Assembly: GCF_014529535.1 (NCBI RefSeq) | Contig: NW_023503460.1 | Location: 1,120,605 to 1,184,604 of the forward strand | Direction of reading: 5' to 3' | DNA length: 64,000 bases | Source: Bradysia coprophila | Lineage: Eukaryota > Arthropoda > Insecta > Diptera > Sciaridae | In this document: positions 11,001-23,000 of the stretch, piece after piece | Layout of the letters: every line of letters begins with the position of its first letter | Position numbering within the stretch: position 1 is the stretch's first letter | The notes under the pieces: generated by a model | Databases searched by the model: none | What the model was told of the DNA's origin: nothing | Seen by the model: only the letters and a program-made list of their open reading frames with translations | Made by a program: the position numbers and the translations under genes

Positions 11001-14000
11001 ATGACAAGCCGTCTCGGCAAGCCTCGACCGCTTTTTCATACGTGCATAATATTTATTATCACATACACGCGGTGTTCGGATGTCAAAATTACTTCACTAG
11101 ACGTTTAATTCAAACATTACACTTCAGGTCTATGTTGTTGTCTCGTTTTCGCTTATGTGATAAAATAGAGTACACACTTGTCACTATCAGTCTCGGCAAG
11201 CCTCGACTTCTTCGTGACAAGTGTGTAATATATAAAATTCTAGTGTAAAAAATGTTGCATTCAGAGGCAGAGAAATTTCACGCACGGGTGTGTTAGTAAT
11301 AAAACTGTGTGAGACTAATAAAGTACTTCGCACTCGATGTCATAGATAACTATTATGACATCGAGTGTTACACTCGTGAGCCTAACAAAGTACTTTGCAC
11401 CGAAATACATACAACGTTTTATGCCACATAGTCATCTAAATTTTGCATGTTATGATTCTGAGTGGCATTACACTCGTAATAATGTTTAAATTGCTTTTGG
11501 TCAGAAATTCGTGTAACTGTCAACTTCTGGCACATCTAGCTCTTATCTAACTTGACGGAAATTTTGTGTTTTTTTTCAAGTTAGAGATTTCTTATATTAG
11601 CACCGAGTGTCCCAGAAGTTGACAGCTAATCTCTAAAATTTCTCCAGTTTTGAAATTTTTGAAGAGCTACAACAACAAAACCACATTGAAATTTTATTGG
11701 TTCTAATTTTGCAGTCGCATAAGAAGCTTAGTCTAAAGAATTAATGAATGAATGAGATGTAAACCATTACCAAGATATTCAAAATGTCTTAAGAGATCAC
11801 CGACACCAGTTGTTCAATGAAAAAATTCTTCAGAAATGGCGACATAGAGATAAATTTTGGATTTAAATATTTAAACTTACGACCATCTTGATGTTGTTGA
11901 CTTTGGGTTCGCATATGGTTAAATAAATTCGATTCATTTCCAATTTTTAATCGTTTACGTTTCAGCTCGACGGTGTCTACAAAATATAGTTCCACGTTTT
12001 AATTATGAACAAGTAAGTATAATCTGCAGCATTAGACACTAAATTTTTAAATAGTAAGCCAGCATTATTCGTTCAATTCGACTTGCGAATCATAATGCCG
12101 TAAAATTAGGAAAAATTGCTAGCTAATCGTCTGGCTACTTCACTCTGAGTCAAAATTTCACCAGCTTCTACCGGGGCATAATAACAAGATTGCTCATCAA
12201 ATTCACTTTCGGTAGCATGTGGTGCGATTGATGTATATAAAGCATAATGTTCGGCTTCAGTTAAATCGACACTCGGATCTAATTGCACACCGAATTCACC
12301 TTCACATAAGTTCTTTAGACTTTGGCGATCGGCAATAGCAATTAGTTCCATATTACCGTCCTGTAAAGGCAAGTCTGCTAGTTGCAGAGCGCTCACTGTT
12401 TTACGATCGAGATTATTACTGAGAGTTGCTGTACTCGCTCGCTCGTACGCCTCTGTACCCGGCAAAGCTAGTAACGTTCCACTTCCTGTTTTCATTGGAA
12501 TCGAATTTAAACTGTCTCCTTTCAATGGTATGTGAATGATATTGGCGGTCAAGTTCGGCCGTTTACCAGAGACACTACTGACACTTCGTCCGACTGGTTT
12601 ACTGTGAGCTTTCTTCGTCGGCATTTGTAGCGACTTTATCGACGATCGATTGGGATCGTTTAGGTTGAAATTACTGAGACTTGGATCGGGTGATATATCC
12701 GTCGTGTTTTGGGTCACATTAACATTTTCATTTACATCGCTCCGACTCTTGCGTCGCGAAAATAATTTGGAAAAAAATCCTGGCTTTTTGTGCTGCTTGG
12801 GCAGCGTATTCGAATTTACATTCGAAGAAGGTGTGGGTGGAAGTCGTTTGTTTAAAGGAGATTGATCAGGAGTTTTCATTATTATTATTTTGGAAGGAGT
12901 AGATTTTTGCGACGGGCTCTTCGGTGACGATGACACATTCGATTCGATATCATGTCTCTGAAAATTGTCGTGAATCATTTCATTTTCATTGTTGGGATTT
13001 GATTTTTTTACTCTCTTTGGGGGTAGAGGGGGTAATTTTTCGTCATCTAATGTGGGACTTTCTCGTTTAAGTGGACCTACATCGATTATCGGAGCAAGTG
13101 GTGTAACAATTTGAGGCTCAACTGCATCATAATGCATATTGTTAAAATTATAATTGACTGGGGGTGAAGGCGGAAGTAAGTCAATAATTGGAACCGGATT
13201 TTTGAAAGCAATTTGTAAACTAGTGTAAGTAGCTGCATCATCAAATAATTCGTCAAAATCCATGCTCGCTTCATCAGTTGCTTTTGGCAGCGACAGTTCG
13301 AAGCCATTCGTTTCTTGTTCGCTTTGTCCATTGTCGATTTTGAGCTGATGGTCCGTATAAATTTCGTCAAGTTCGGCTACCTGATCTAAAAGTTCATTCA
13401 ATGTTTTGTCATCGTCGGTCGTATTTTCAGTTTTGAATAAATGCTCGTCATCCTGATCGAATTCAGTTTTTTGAATCCATTCAGTCGTTTTGTCAGTATT
13501 CTGATGTAAAGTTTCGTGTTGCTCTTCAGGTGCTTCATCCATTGGTTTCTCTTCTAGTGATTTGTAATCCTCAATCGGTGTATCTAAGTCTATAATTTCT
13601 GGCTTATTCTCGCCGTTGGACGAGAGGATTGACTTATTTTCATCTAGCAACCGACTTAGTAGATCGAAATTGCTTTTCTGATTTTGACCCTTACGCGTAG
13701 TCCATATAGAACGCCTACCTGAGTCCAACGGAAGATAGTCGAAAGGCAATGGTTCACTAGTTACTCCATCAGATGGTCTTTTCAGTTGAACGTAACACTG
13801 TCAATATAAAAAATAAATTTAGCATCGTAACTCAATATAATATGGTCAAATTATCGAAATACCCTGACTGGTTGATCAATGTCGATGGATTTATACCTCG
13901 GCGTCCTAAACCATATTGCTACTTGTTTATGAACATTGGTGTGCTGAAAGTCGCCATATCCCTCCCAAACAATATTATCGTCGATTTCTTCAAAAAACCG

Positions 14001-17000
14001 CACCGAAATATCTTCTTTGGCAACCTTAAACGCATTTTATGAAGACTCAATGATAAATATGTATATCAACAACGGTACATAAACAGACACACTAACCTTT
14101 TCGCAAAGAAGTATCATCTCTTTGCCGCCAGCAACAGTACAGGATGCATCACTAAGTTTACAAATTACTAAATCGGACATGGCCTTCTTATCGAATATTG
14201 GGTCAGATACAACGGGTGACAAAGGTACTGTGAATCGTCCTCGCTGTTCACTTTCAAGGAATACTTGAAAGCATAGTCGAACTGCATTTAAGTCAATGCT
14301 TGATGGCTGAGATCGATGATTGAAACCAGCTGTAAGTTATTTTAGTTTTCAACTTTCCGTAATAACTACACACTTTCTTAATCGATATTATAGTAGATGG
14401 TACTCACTTCTATAAGGATCGACTCTTATTTCTTCTCGCACTCTTAAAGCCTCGTCAATGTCCCGTTTCTTCACACATTGTATGCCCAAATTGCTAAACG
14501 TAACACTCATTGTGTCGCTATTAATTTCCACTGTACACACTCCCTTTTTGCACCCCTCCTTACCGACAAGATTGTGCGGGTGTGGTCGATATGGTGGGTC
14601 CTTTGTGACGCAACTCACTACAAACATCATTTATTGTTCATAAGACAAATTGTAAGAGTCAACCAACGGCGTCAATTTCCTTACCTACAACTACTGCTCT
14701 TCCGCGATATCCAACGACCTGGATGCTAGGAAAGGTTTTATTTTCTGGTGAGCTCAACACACCTGGAATCGATCCGGCCGATCGACCCTCACATTCATAT
14801 CGAAAGCGGAGCGCCTTCGATGCGGGTTGCTCTGTGATTTTGACGAAAGCACTTCTTCGATAACTGTTGATACTGTTACTACTATTCGCTGCGTTGCTGG
14901 TGTTTGCATTTGATTGTGGTTGAGGATGGATTTGTGATGCTTGCATTGTGACATCGGCAACGTTATTGAACATGGCTTGTGCTTGTGGATCGGTTGTTTG
15001 TATAACTTCAACTAGAATTGGAACAAGAAAATTGTTATTCAACTAACTAATTTCACATTACTGCATTTATTACTAGATTTTTCGTGAAATTTCAATTAGA
15101 AAATCAATTAACTGTAAGTAGAAAAAACCACAATCAAGAAAATCGAACTAAAAATTTTGGAATAATTTTCTTCTGCTTTGAGATTGTGTTTATTTCGGTG
15201 AGGCTGAGTTACTATTTCTTTTCGTACACCGACAGAAGTCTATTTATAAATTATTTTGCGTTTTGCGTAACACGGTTTTCAGACTTGATTTTCATTCTTT
15301 TTTCATTTTTTTAATGGTTTATTTTCACTATTGGATCTACAATATTAATTCCCGCTAGCTCTGTTATAATATAAGACGAGCTACTGTTCGTCAATGACTG
15401 CATGCATAATTTGTTTATTTATTGGAAAATTGTAACTGAAAATGAGACGGTATTTCTGACGTTGTTAAGCTGCTATTTTTAGCTTTAATAAATAATGACC
15501 GGAAATAGTCACAAGTATAAGTTTCTCGGGCGACCCCATAGTAACTCAATAGCGAAATATTGAATTTTTGGAAGCTCGACTTAAATACAGACCATAGAGA
15601 GATAGGTACGCTTAAAAATTAAAATTAAATCCATCGCAGCGTTTAACTCGTACCGTTCGAGAAATTCTCATATTAGAGTGCGTCAAAATTCATTTGTTCC
15701 ACTGACTACCCCAAAATTCAAATTCTGAATTCAGCGTGACTGTTATCATCAAAGTGAGTTATGTTAATTTGAAATTACTTTGATGGTAAAAAACTCATCT
15801 CTTGATTTAGTTGTTCGAAACGTTCAGGTCCAGATAGTCACTACATTTTTTTCACTATTGCTTTCCTTTTATGATATTGTGAATAGTTTGTCATTGTCGA
15901 CAACTTAAGTAATAGCTTTTCAATTTTAGAAATGTACTCTCGCTTTTCACTGATAAAATTCAGACACACGTAATTCAAAGTCGCAATCATTCGACTTACA
16001 AAAAAATTCGATCGATTTCGGTAATATGTCCTCAGCTGGTAAGACATACATTTTATATTAACAATGTTTCACAAAGTCGAAAATAAATCCCATAGAAAAA
16101 GTAGTTGTCCGCTCAAAATCTACATTTAAACTAACTGGAAGTAATAATGGCTGAAATAAACATTAACCGAATGTTCAAAGTAAACATATCAACGACTAAC
16201 GTATTGTTATATGATTTATTTTTTTCACTTTGATATCGAAATGCCAACTTTTCATTTATTTAGACAAAAATGATTTTCAACTTCAATCCAATGGGTCATT
16301 TTCATTTATTTTAAGTAATAGGACTTCTATTAGTTATCAGTGCCTTCAGCTTTTTGCCGCTAAGGGCAATTTTTAAATGCACGTCAAATGTATATGGGTA
16401 ATTCCAGCTAATTTGTGACTGTTCGAAATATTTTCACCAATTGAAACGCGATTTCGGCAAACTTTTTTTCCTTGAAAGCTGTTGACCAGACGCGTCGTTT
16501 AAGCCCCATATTACGTCGTTGGCCAAAAATCTCGGGGAGATACAACCATAAAAATGTATGCTTGTTTTCAGAAATTTTTTGAAAATTCTAGTTTATTTCA
16601 CGAAACCTGAACCGATTTCACTAAACTTTTTTTTTGCTGAAAGCTATTGACAAGACGCGTAGTTTGACACCAATATGAGGTTATTGTAAAATGCGGTCTC
16701 GGGGAGACATGACCAAAAAGTGTTTGTTTGTATTCGACATTCCGAGATATTCTCAATAAATCTCAAATGATTGTTGTAAATTTGTTTTCCTGTAGATGTG
16801 GACCATATAATTCCACAATTGCTCCAAATGACACGAAATTAAATTTTTTGAAGATTTTTGGTTCATTCTGCTTCGAAGTAAGGTAAAATCACTTCGACCC
16901 AAACGTTGCCAAAATTACATTTTTAGACCCGTACGAAGTACTGGGGTCTTATGGGTTTACGCATACGTTTGTAACACGTCGAATTGGACTCCCTGAGTAA

Positions 17001-20000
17001 GGGGAAACCTATTGTGGTTGTCTAGAGATGCCAAATCCGCGAAAAAAAATGTCCGTCTGTCCGTCTGTCCGTCTGTCTGCACGATAACTTGAGTAAAACG
17101 CATCCGATTTTGAAAATTCTTTTTTTTCCCGTTTGGTAATGTCAAAAGACAGGCTAAGTTCGAAGATGAGTGATTTTGGATCGACCCCTCCCGAGCTGTG
17201 GCCCAATAAGTGCTTTACGGTTTTTCGAAGATATCTCCGGACATTTAAACGTTAAACTTGTAAGTGATACGTCAAATAAAAGGTATTTACAATACCGATC
17301 GACAAAAAAAAAGTTTATGGAAATCGGATGACCGACTCGTGAGTTAGACCCCTTGGTGTGGAACAGGCACAGGGCGGCAAGCAGTTTTTGCTTGTAGGTC
17401 GGCCACATTTGAACATATTTCGTCTGTTTTAGATTTATTAGATAGGTATTGACCGTACCAATCAGGGAAAAATTTTTTTATGAAATTATGTTCTCCGGAG
17501 CGTGAGCTAGGTCTCTTGGAGTGAGCTCTTATCTGGCTACTCGGAAGTACAGTGAACGTGGTGTATTTTGACAATATCTCGAGTAAATTTTGACCGAATT
17601 TCATGAATTTTTTTTTGTTTGAAAGGTATTAACTAGGGGGGTCCAGAATCGTATGGGAAAATAAAAGTTTCGAGAAAGTTGGCGGACCCCGGGGAAAACG
17701 AGCCTATATGACCCACTGATAAAAAATATATATGGGGCCGATGCGATCCGAGTTGGTTTATGGGTCGCGCAATGACGAAATATGTGAAAAACCACGAAAA
17801 TGAGGGTTAATGAAAAATTGAACGTAACTAACAGATGCTGAGGTCACTTCTTAAGGTGAGTTGGATTATTTCACTTCAGAATAATCCAAAGAGACCGATT
17901 TAATGATTTGTAAGTGCATTCGCAGCTCCCAAGTCAGTCATAAATTCGTAATCTGTTCACTCAGTCTTTGGGTTCTTCCAAAACATTTATGGGATGTGCA
18001 TCGGATATATTCATGTCTAACGAGAGCTTATGGCATAAGCTTTCATTGCAAAAAGAAATTTTTTCGAAAACAATTTTTTGAAGCTATATAGAAATCGATT
18101 TTGGTGCAAAAATGTCAGGATCGTGAACTCAGGCAATTTTCAAATGACTGTTACGTCCAGACACCAACTTGAAACTTATTGTGTGTGGGCTCGTTAGAAA
18201 GCCACTGTCATTACCTTTACAACGACACCTAACACTTAATTTAAATAGTTACCTCGCCTGACTTTGTATTACTTGGAAATTATAAGTCGATTTTTGTCTA
18301 TATCGATATTGTTAGGTGTGCCCAGACGATATAAAAATTCCAAAAAGTGGAACCAACGCATTTTTGTTGCTTTTGCATCTAATCTAAGTTGTCTGGACCA
18401 AAAAAGTTTGATATTGTCGTTAAAAAAAATTTCTCATACAAAGTAATGCAAAAAATGTATGGAAAATTTCAGTGTTTTTCACACATTTCGTCCTTGAGCG
18501 ACCCATAAACCAACTCGGATCGCATCGGCCCCATATACAATTTTTATCAGGAGGCCATAAAGGTTTATTTTCCCAGGGGTCCGCCAACTTCCTCGACACT
18601 TTTATTTTTTGGACCCCCCTAGTATTAACGAATGTAAAGCGTCGGTACTATTTCCGGTCTCCTAACAAAATGGCTGCCGGCGGCCATATTGGATTTTAGT
18701 AAAATAGAAATATCTTGGGAAAAATGATACTTAGAGAGTTTCTGTTAATATGGAAATAATTTGTTATGTGTGTGGGGTTTCAGGGATTCCATATACGGAC
18801 ATCTATATATACCTATATACAGCTATATTGAGCTATATACAGGCATATAGAGCTATATACAGGCATATAGAGCTATATAATAGCATATATTTATCTGTGA
18901 AATGTTTATTTATAGTGAAATATAGTTAAATATAGCGGTATATAGCTGTTTAAATAGGAATTTATGAAATTTGTCTTCGTACGGGGCTGTCTATATTGCC
19001 TCTTATCACTTTTTTAGACATATCTCCCCAAAATTTTGGGTTACCAACCTCATATTGGGCTTAAACTGCGCGTCTTGACCATAGCTTTCAGGGAAAAAAA
19101 AGTTTACCGAAATCAGTTTTTATTTGGTGAAAATATTTCGAAAAGTCACAAACGTGTAACGCAACTAACCGCCGACTTTTGCGATCACACAAGTCAGACT
19201 TCGCAGGCTAAAAATTCCAATTCTTGTTGGTATGAAAGCACTATGTCTCCTGAGTATTAGAAAATTTATAGACTGATTTGTTACCGCAAAACATAGCCAG
19301 CACAATTAACTTTATGACTCACAGATAACGAAATTTGTAACGCAACTAACCATGGAATTACCCATATATGTGTATTAGTACATTACGTTCGAGGTTCCCC
19401 TTCGGATCCGGCCATAACATCGTCAAAATAAAAATTTGGAGCTTCGAACGCCCCTGGAAAGAATGGTTTGCAATTTATATTTGCCACAAAATTCTCAGAT
19501 AAATTTATTTGTCACAATTATATTTTATTATTTGCCACAAATATATTTTTAAATAATTCGGCATAAATAATTGAATATTTGGGACAAATAAAATGAAAGC
19601 AATTTTATTTTGCTTTTACCTTATTTAATTTATTTATACCGATACATTTAAAAATATATTTGTGGCAAATAATTAAATATATTTGGGACAAATATTTATA
19701 TATTTGCTACAATTTTTTTCACTATTAAATATTTAATTTTTTTCCCTTGCATATTCCTTCTATATCGCCGCAAGTGTACCAACTTAACATTTCTCTGTTT
19801 GATCTATAATTGAATATTATAGTGAAACAAATCGCCATCATATCGTACGCGATCTCAGGACTCCGCTAAAGTAATTAGCTAGTCTATGTAACATAGATGC
19901 AGGACAAGTGTATGAAAAATGTCTTAAGATTTAAGCGTAAAACAAAGACTATTGAATTGCTTCAAAGTCTAAGATTGATGAGTGTGCGTGAGTCAATAGT

Positions 20001-23000
20001 TTATACGATGTTATTCAGGACATTCGATATTTGTAACGTTGCGCATTGGCAACGGACCATTAGAATATCATATGAGTGAGTGTTACATAGAAAGCGTAGT
20101 GAAACTGAAACAAAGAGGCTTTTTTTAGCGTTACGGGCTGAGCCTACATACATAACGCTCAGTGACGAGGACAACTATGAGTAAATCATCAGAAAATCTC
20201 CTTTTTACATTTTAATTCAACATCTGAGGAAATTACTGAGGAAATCTCATTTTGTAAATTTCAGAAATTGTTAAAAGAACATGGAATTAGCGACAGGATT
20301 AATTCCTAAATGTTTAATGTAATTGTGGTAAGTTATTTGAATGGAAATTATTCTAAATAAATTATCCATTGATTCATTCATCTGCCGAGCGTTAGGACTT
20401 AGAAATCATGATATGATCACTCACTACAGCTTCTAGCTAGCATGAACATAGAAAATATTCGGAAGTTGATGAAATCACAGTAGGCACTGCGTCTATCTCA
20501 TAAAAATAGATGACACTAACGCCTCCAAGTCAATTCAGTCCGATATTGGTCCGATAGAAAAACGAATTTCTTTAACAGCTCTCGCAGTTTCAAAATAAGG
20601 GATTACTCGTGGATTATTTTACAAACTCAAGAGCCATTACTACCTTGTTTACTTGAGATGAAATGTTACGTCTAGATTAGAATAATAACTTGAAATTCCC
20701 ATAAGTTATAATATCTTAATAAACTAATCAAATTCAAACATTATCAATTTATTACTCATTGTCACATACGTAATATGAAGTAAATTTCATTTTTTGTCTG
20801 CTACATAAGTAGTCAATGATTGATACTTAAAGTTTTCCGCGATTAAACGTGGATATTGATTGAATTTAACTGATATCGATTTTTCATAGCTACTACGATT
20901 AAGTAGGAATTCCCGGCGATAATGCACAATTGAAACTGAAAGTAGATTATCGAAGAGCATTGAAATTCCCATGTCTTCCATCAACTTGACAAAAGAAATG
21001 ATTTCAGTGTAAAAAACACTACAAAAATCAATTACATTTTCTGCCAAAACAATGACTGCCATTACATGTGTGTATTACACAATTTTGAACAGAGTGTTCC
21101 CGTTTCAACATTTAACATATTTTTTTAGCAGTTTACGCTGCGTAAAATTGTGGTATGCTATTGCACTGCCAGTGGTCAAAATTTTGATCTATCAATTGTA
21201 GTTTATTTTACTTAAAATCTCAGTCATGAAGAACTTTACGTAACGTTTTTTCGATACTAATTCATCGTTTTTAAAACTGAACTATTGAAGAATACTTACT
21301 GACATCACTTATGTTTATTTGAGAGTTTTCATCGGAACCATGGCTTGTTACAACGTTTTCTAAAAAGAAATACAAAAATGTTAGTGTCGTGGTTGAATAT
21401 TGCCCAATCATCTAAATAATCTTCAAACTTAATTTGCAGCCTCGTACGAAGTACTGGGGGCTCTGAAGATTGATATGCGTTTGTAACACATGCACTTTAG
21501 CAGTGTATGAACTCGTATGATATACCCAGTGCGAACGTAGCCCTAGAAGCCGTTTACTGCCTCTTTAAAAGCCTACACTTTTTTCTAAACCCACAATTCA
21601 CGGTGAGCTTGAAAAAAGTCTAAATAAAAATGTCGTTGCATACGAAATTTTTTTATCTAGGACCATGCGACGAGTTTATATCAAGTATTAACAAAAAAAG
21701 TTAACGGTATTTTTTTGAGAAAAGTCAATTTGAAAATATTGTCAGCTCTACTGAAACTTTTTGACTTGTGAAAGTCAATGTCAATATGTTTTGATGTCAC
21801 ATCCATCACTTGATAGCCTCAAGTCTTACCTTTACAACGACACCTCATTTGCTCAAAATGTTATTAAATTGATCAAAAAAGTAACTTTTTTTACTCTATT
21901 TTCCTTGGATTTGCGTTTATTTTTGTAAAATACGTTAAATATGTTTGATTATATCCATTACTATTGTTTACCAGTTTACGATTGAGCAATTCTCAGTGGA
22001 AGTGCTCAAACTCCTAAAACATTTTGTCGAATATTGTGACGCCAATCTGGTTTTAAACCGTTAGTGTATACATGTAGGTGATGGGAGCCTTTACAATCAC
22101 ATAAGCGCGCAAAAAACAGTGTTTAGAACGAGCGTGGTAAATTTCTGCCATGGATAGAAGACCAATTGATACTTCCACCTTTCCACCTGGCATAATGTTT
22201 GTAAAATGGGTCTTTGTAGTCCATCCCTTTATTTTAAAACAAAATAAACACATTTTTTCGCGATTCTCCTCGTGAGAATCTATTTTCCTCAGTACACTTC
22301 TATACATGGCAGAAATTTACCACGCTCGTTCTACGCTCGTCGCATGGTCCTAGATAATTATCCATAAAAAGATTTCGTATGCAACGACTTTTTTATTTAG
22401 ACTTTTTTCAAGCTCACCGTGAATTATGATTGTCGATCAGTGAATTTTTTTGCTGATTTTGCTAATGTCTTTTTTACTTAAGCCTTCAGTCTTGGGTCTT
22501 GAAAATTTTTTGAAGTTGACAGTGTAAAGTGGTAAAAATGTAATAGTCAAACCACTAACACCTGAGTATATATATATAATGCCAAAAAAAAAATCTATCA
22601 CCTAAGACAATATCAGTTGTTTTGGAAGTTCGCACAGGTTTCCGTCACATTTAAGGAAATTCTCCGATTACAATGAATGAATTTTCTTAAGGAATAGTAT
22701 TATACTTTCGCAAAAAAAATACACATTCATGTTGCCAGATAACAACATTCTTTGGTTGATAGCCAAGTGGATTTTGTAAATGACATCATTTTCAACTGTA
22801 AAAATGATTTTTCCATCTCAATCGAAAATTCGTCGTATTCTAATGAGTCACTAGTAAACGTCTCATTTAAAAATACCAACGAATTGACAATTTGCCCTCG
22901 TGCGTGAATATCAGCAGTATTACTATACGCACCCAGTTCGGGCAAAAGTATATCATGTTGCACAGAGACGATTTTTGTAGCACAAGTGCAAAGTTTCGAA

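Larger units (their letters stand above)
16391..19368. mobile_element. ~3-kb element with 16-bp terminal inverted repeat
   Basis: Ends TATATGGGTAATTCCA (16391-16406) and TGGAATTACCCATATA (19353-19368) are perfect inverted copies. Internal segments are also inverted copies of each other. About 16430-16560 pairs with about 19010-19150 (both contain AAACTTTTTTT...GAAAGCTRTTGACC-like text and TCTCGGGGAGATA/TATCTCCCCA). About 17625-17795 pairs with about 18470-18640 (GGGGCCGATGCGATCCGAGT and its inverse). No intact ORF, so it is a large non-autonomous or decayed DNA transposon. It lies in dorsal intron 2. Confidence 0.75.

Noticed and set aside
12650..12865. + strand ORF of 71 codons
   Set aside because: Antisense shadow of the dorsal-B exon.
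14037..14222. Short minus-strand ORFs at 14037-14222, 14388-14630 and 14659-15042 as separate genes
   Set aside because: They are the Rel-domain exons of dorsal plus intron read-through. The phases join them into one protein.
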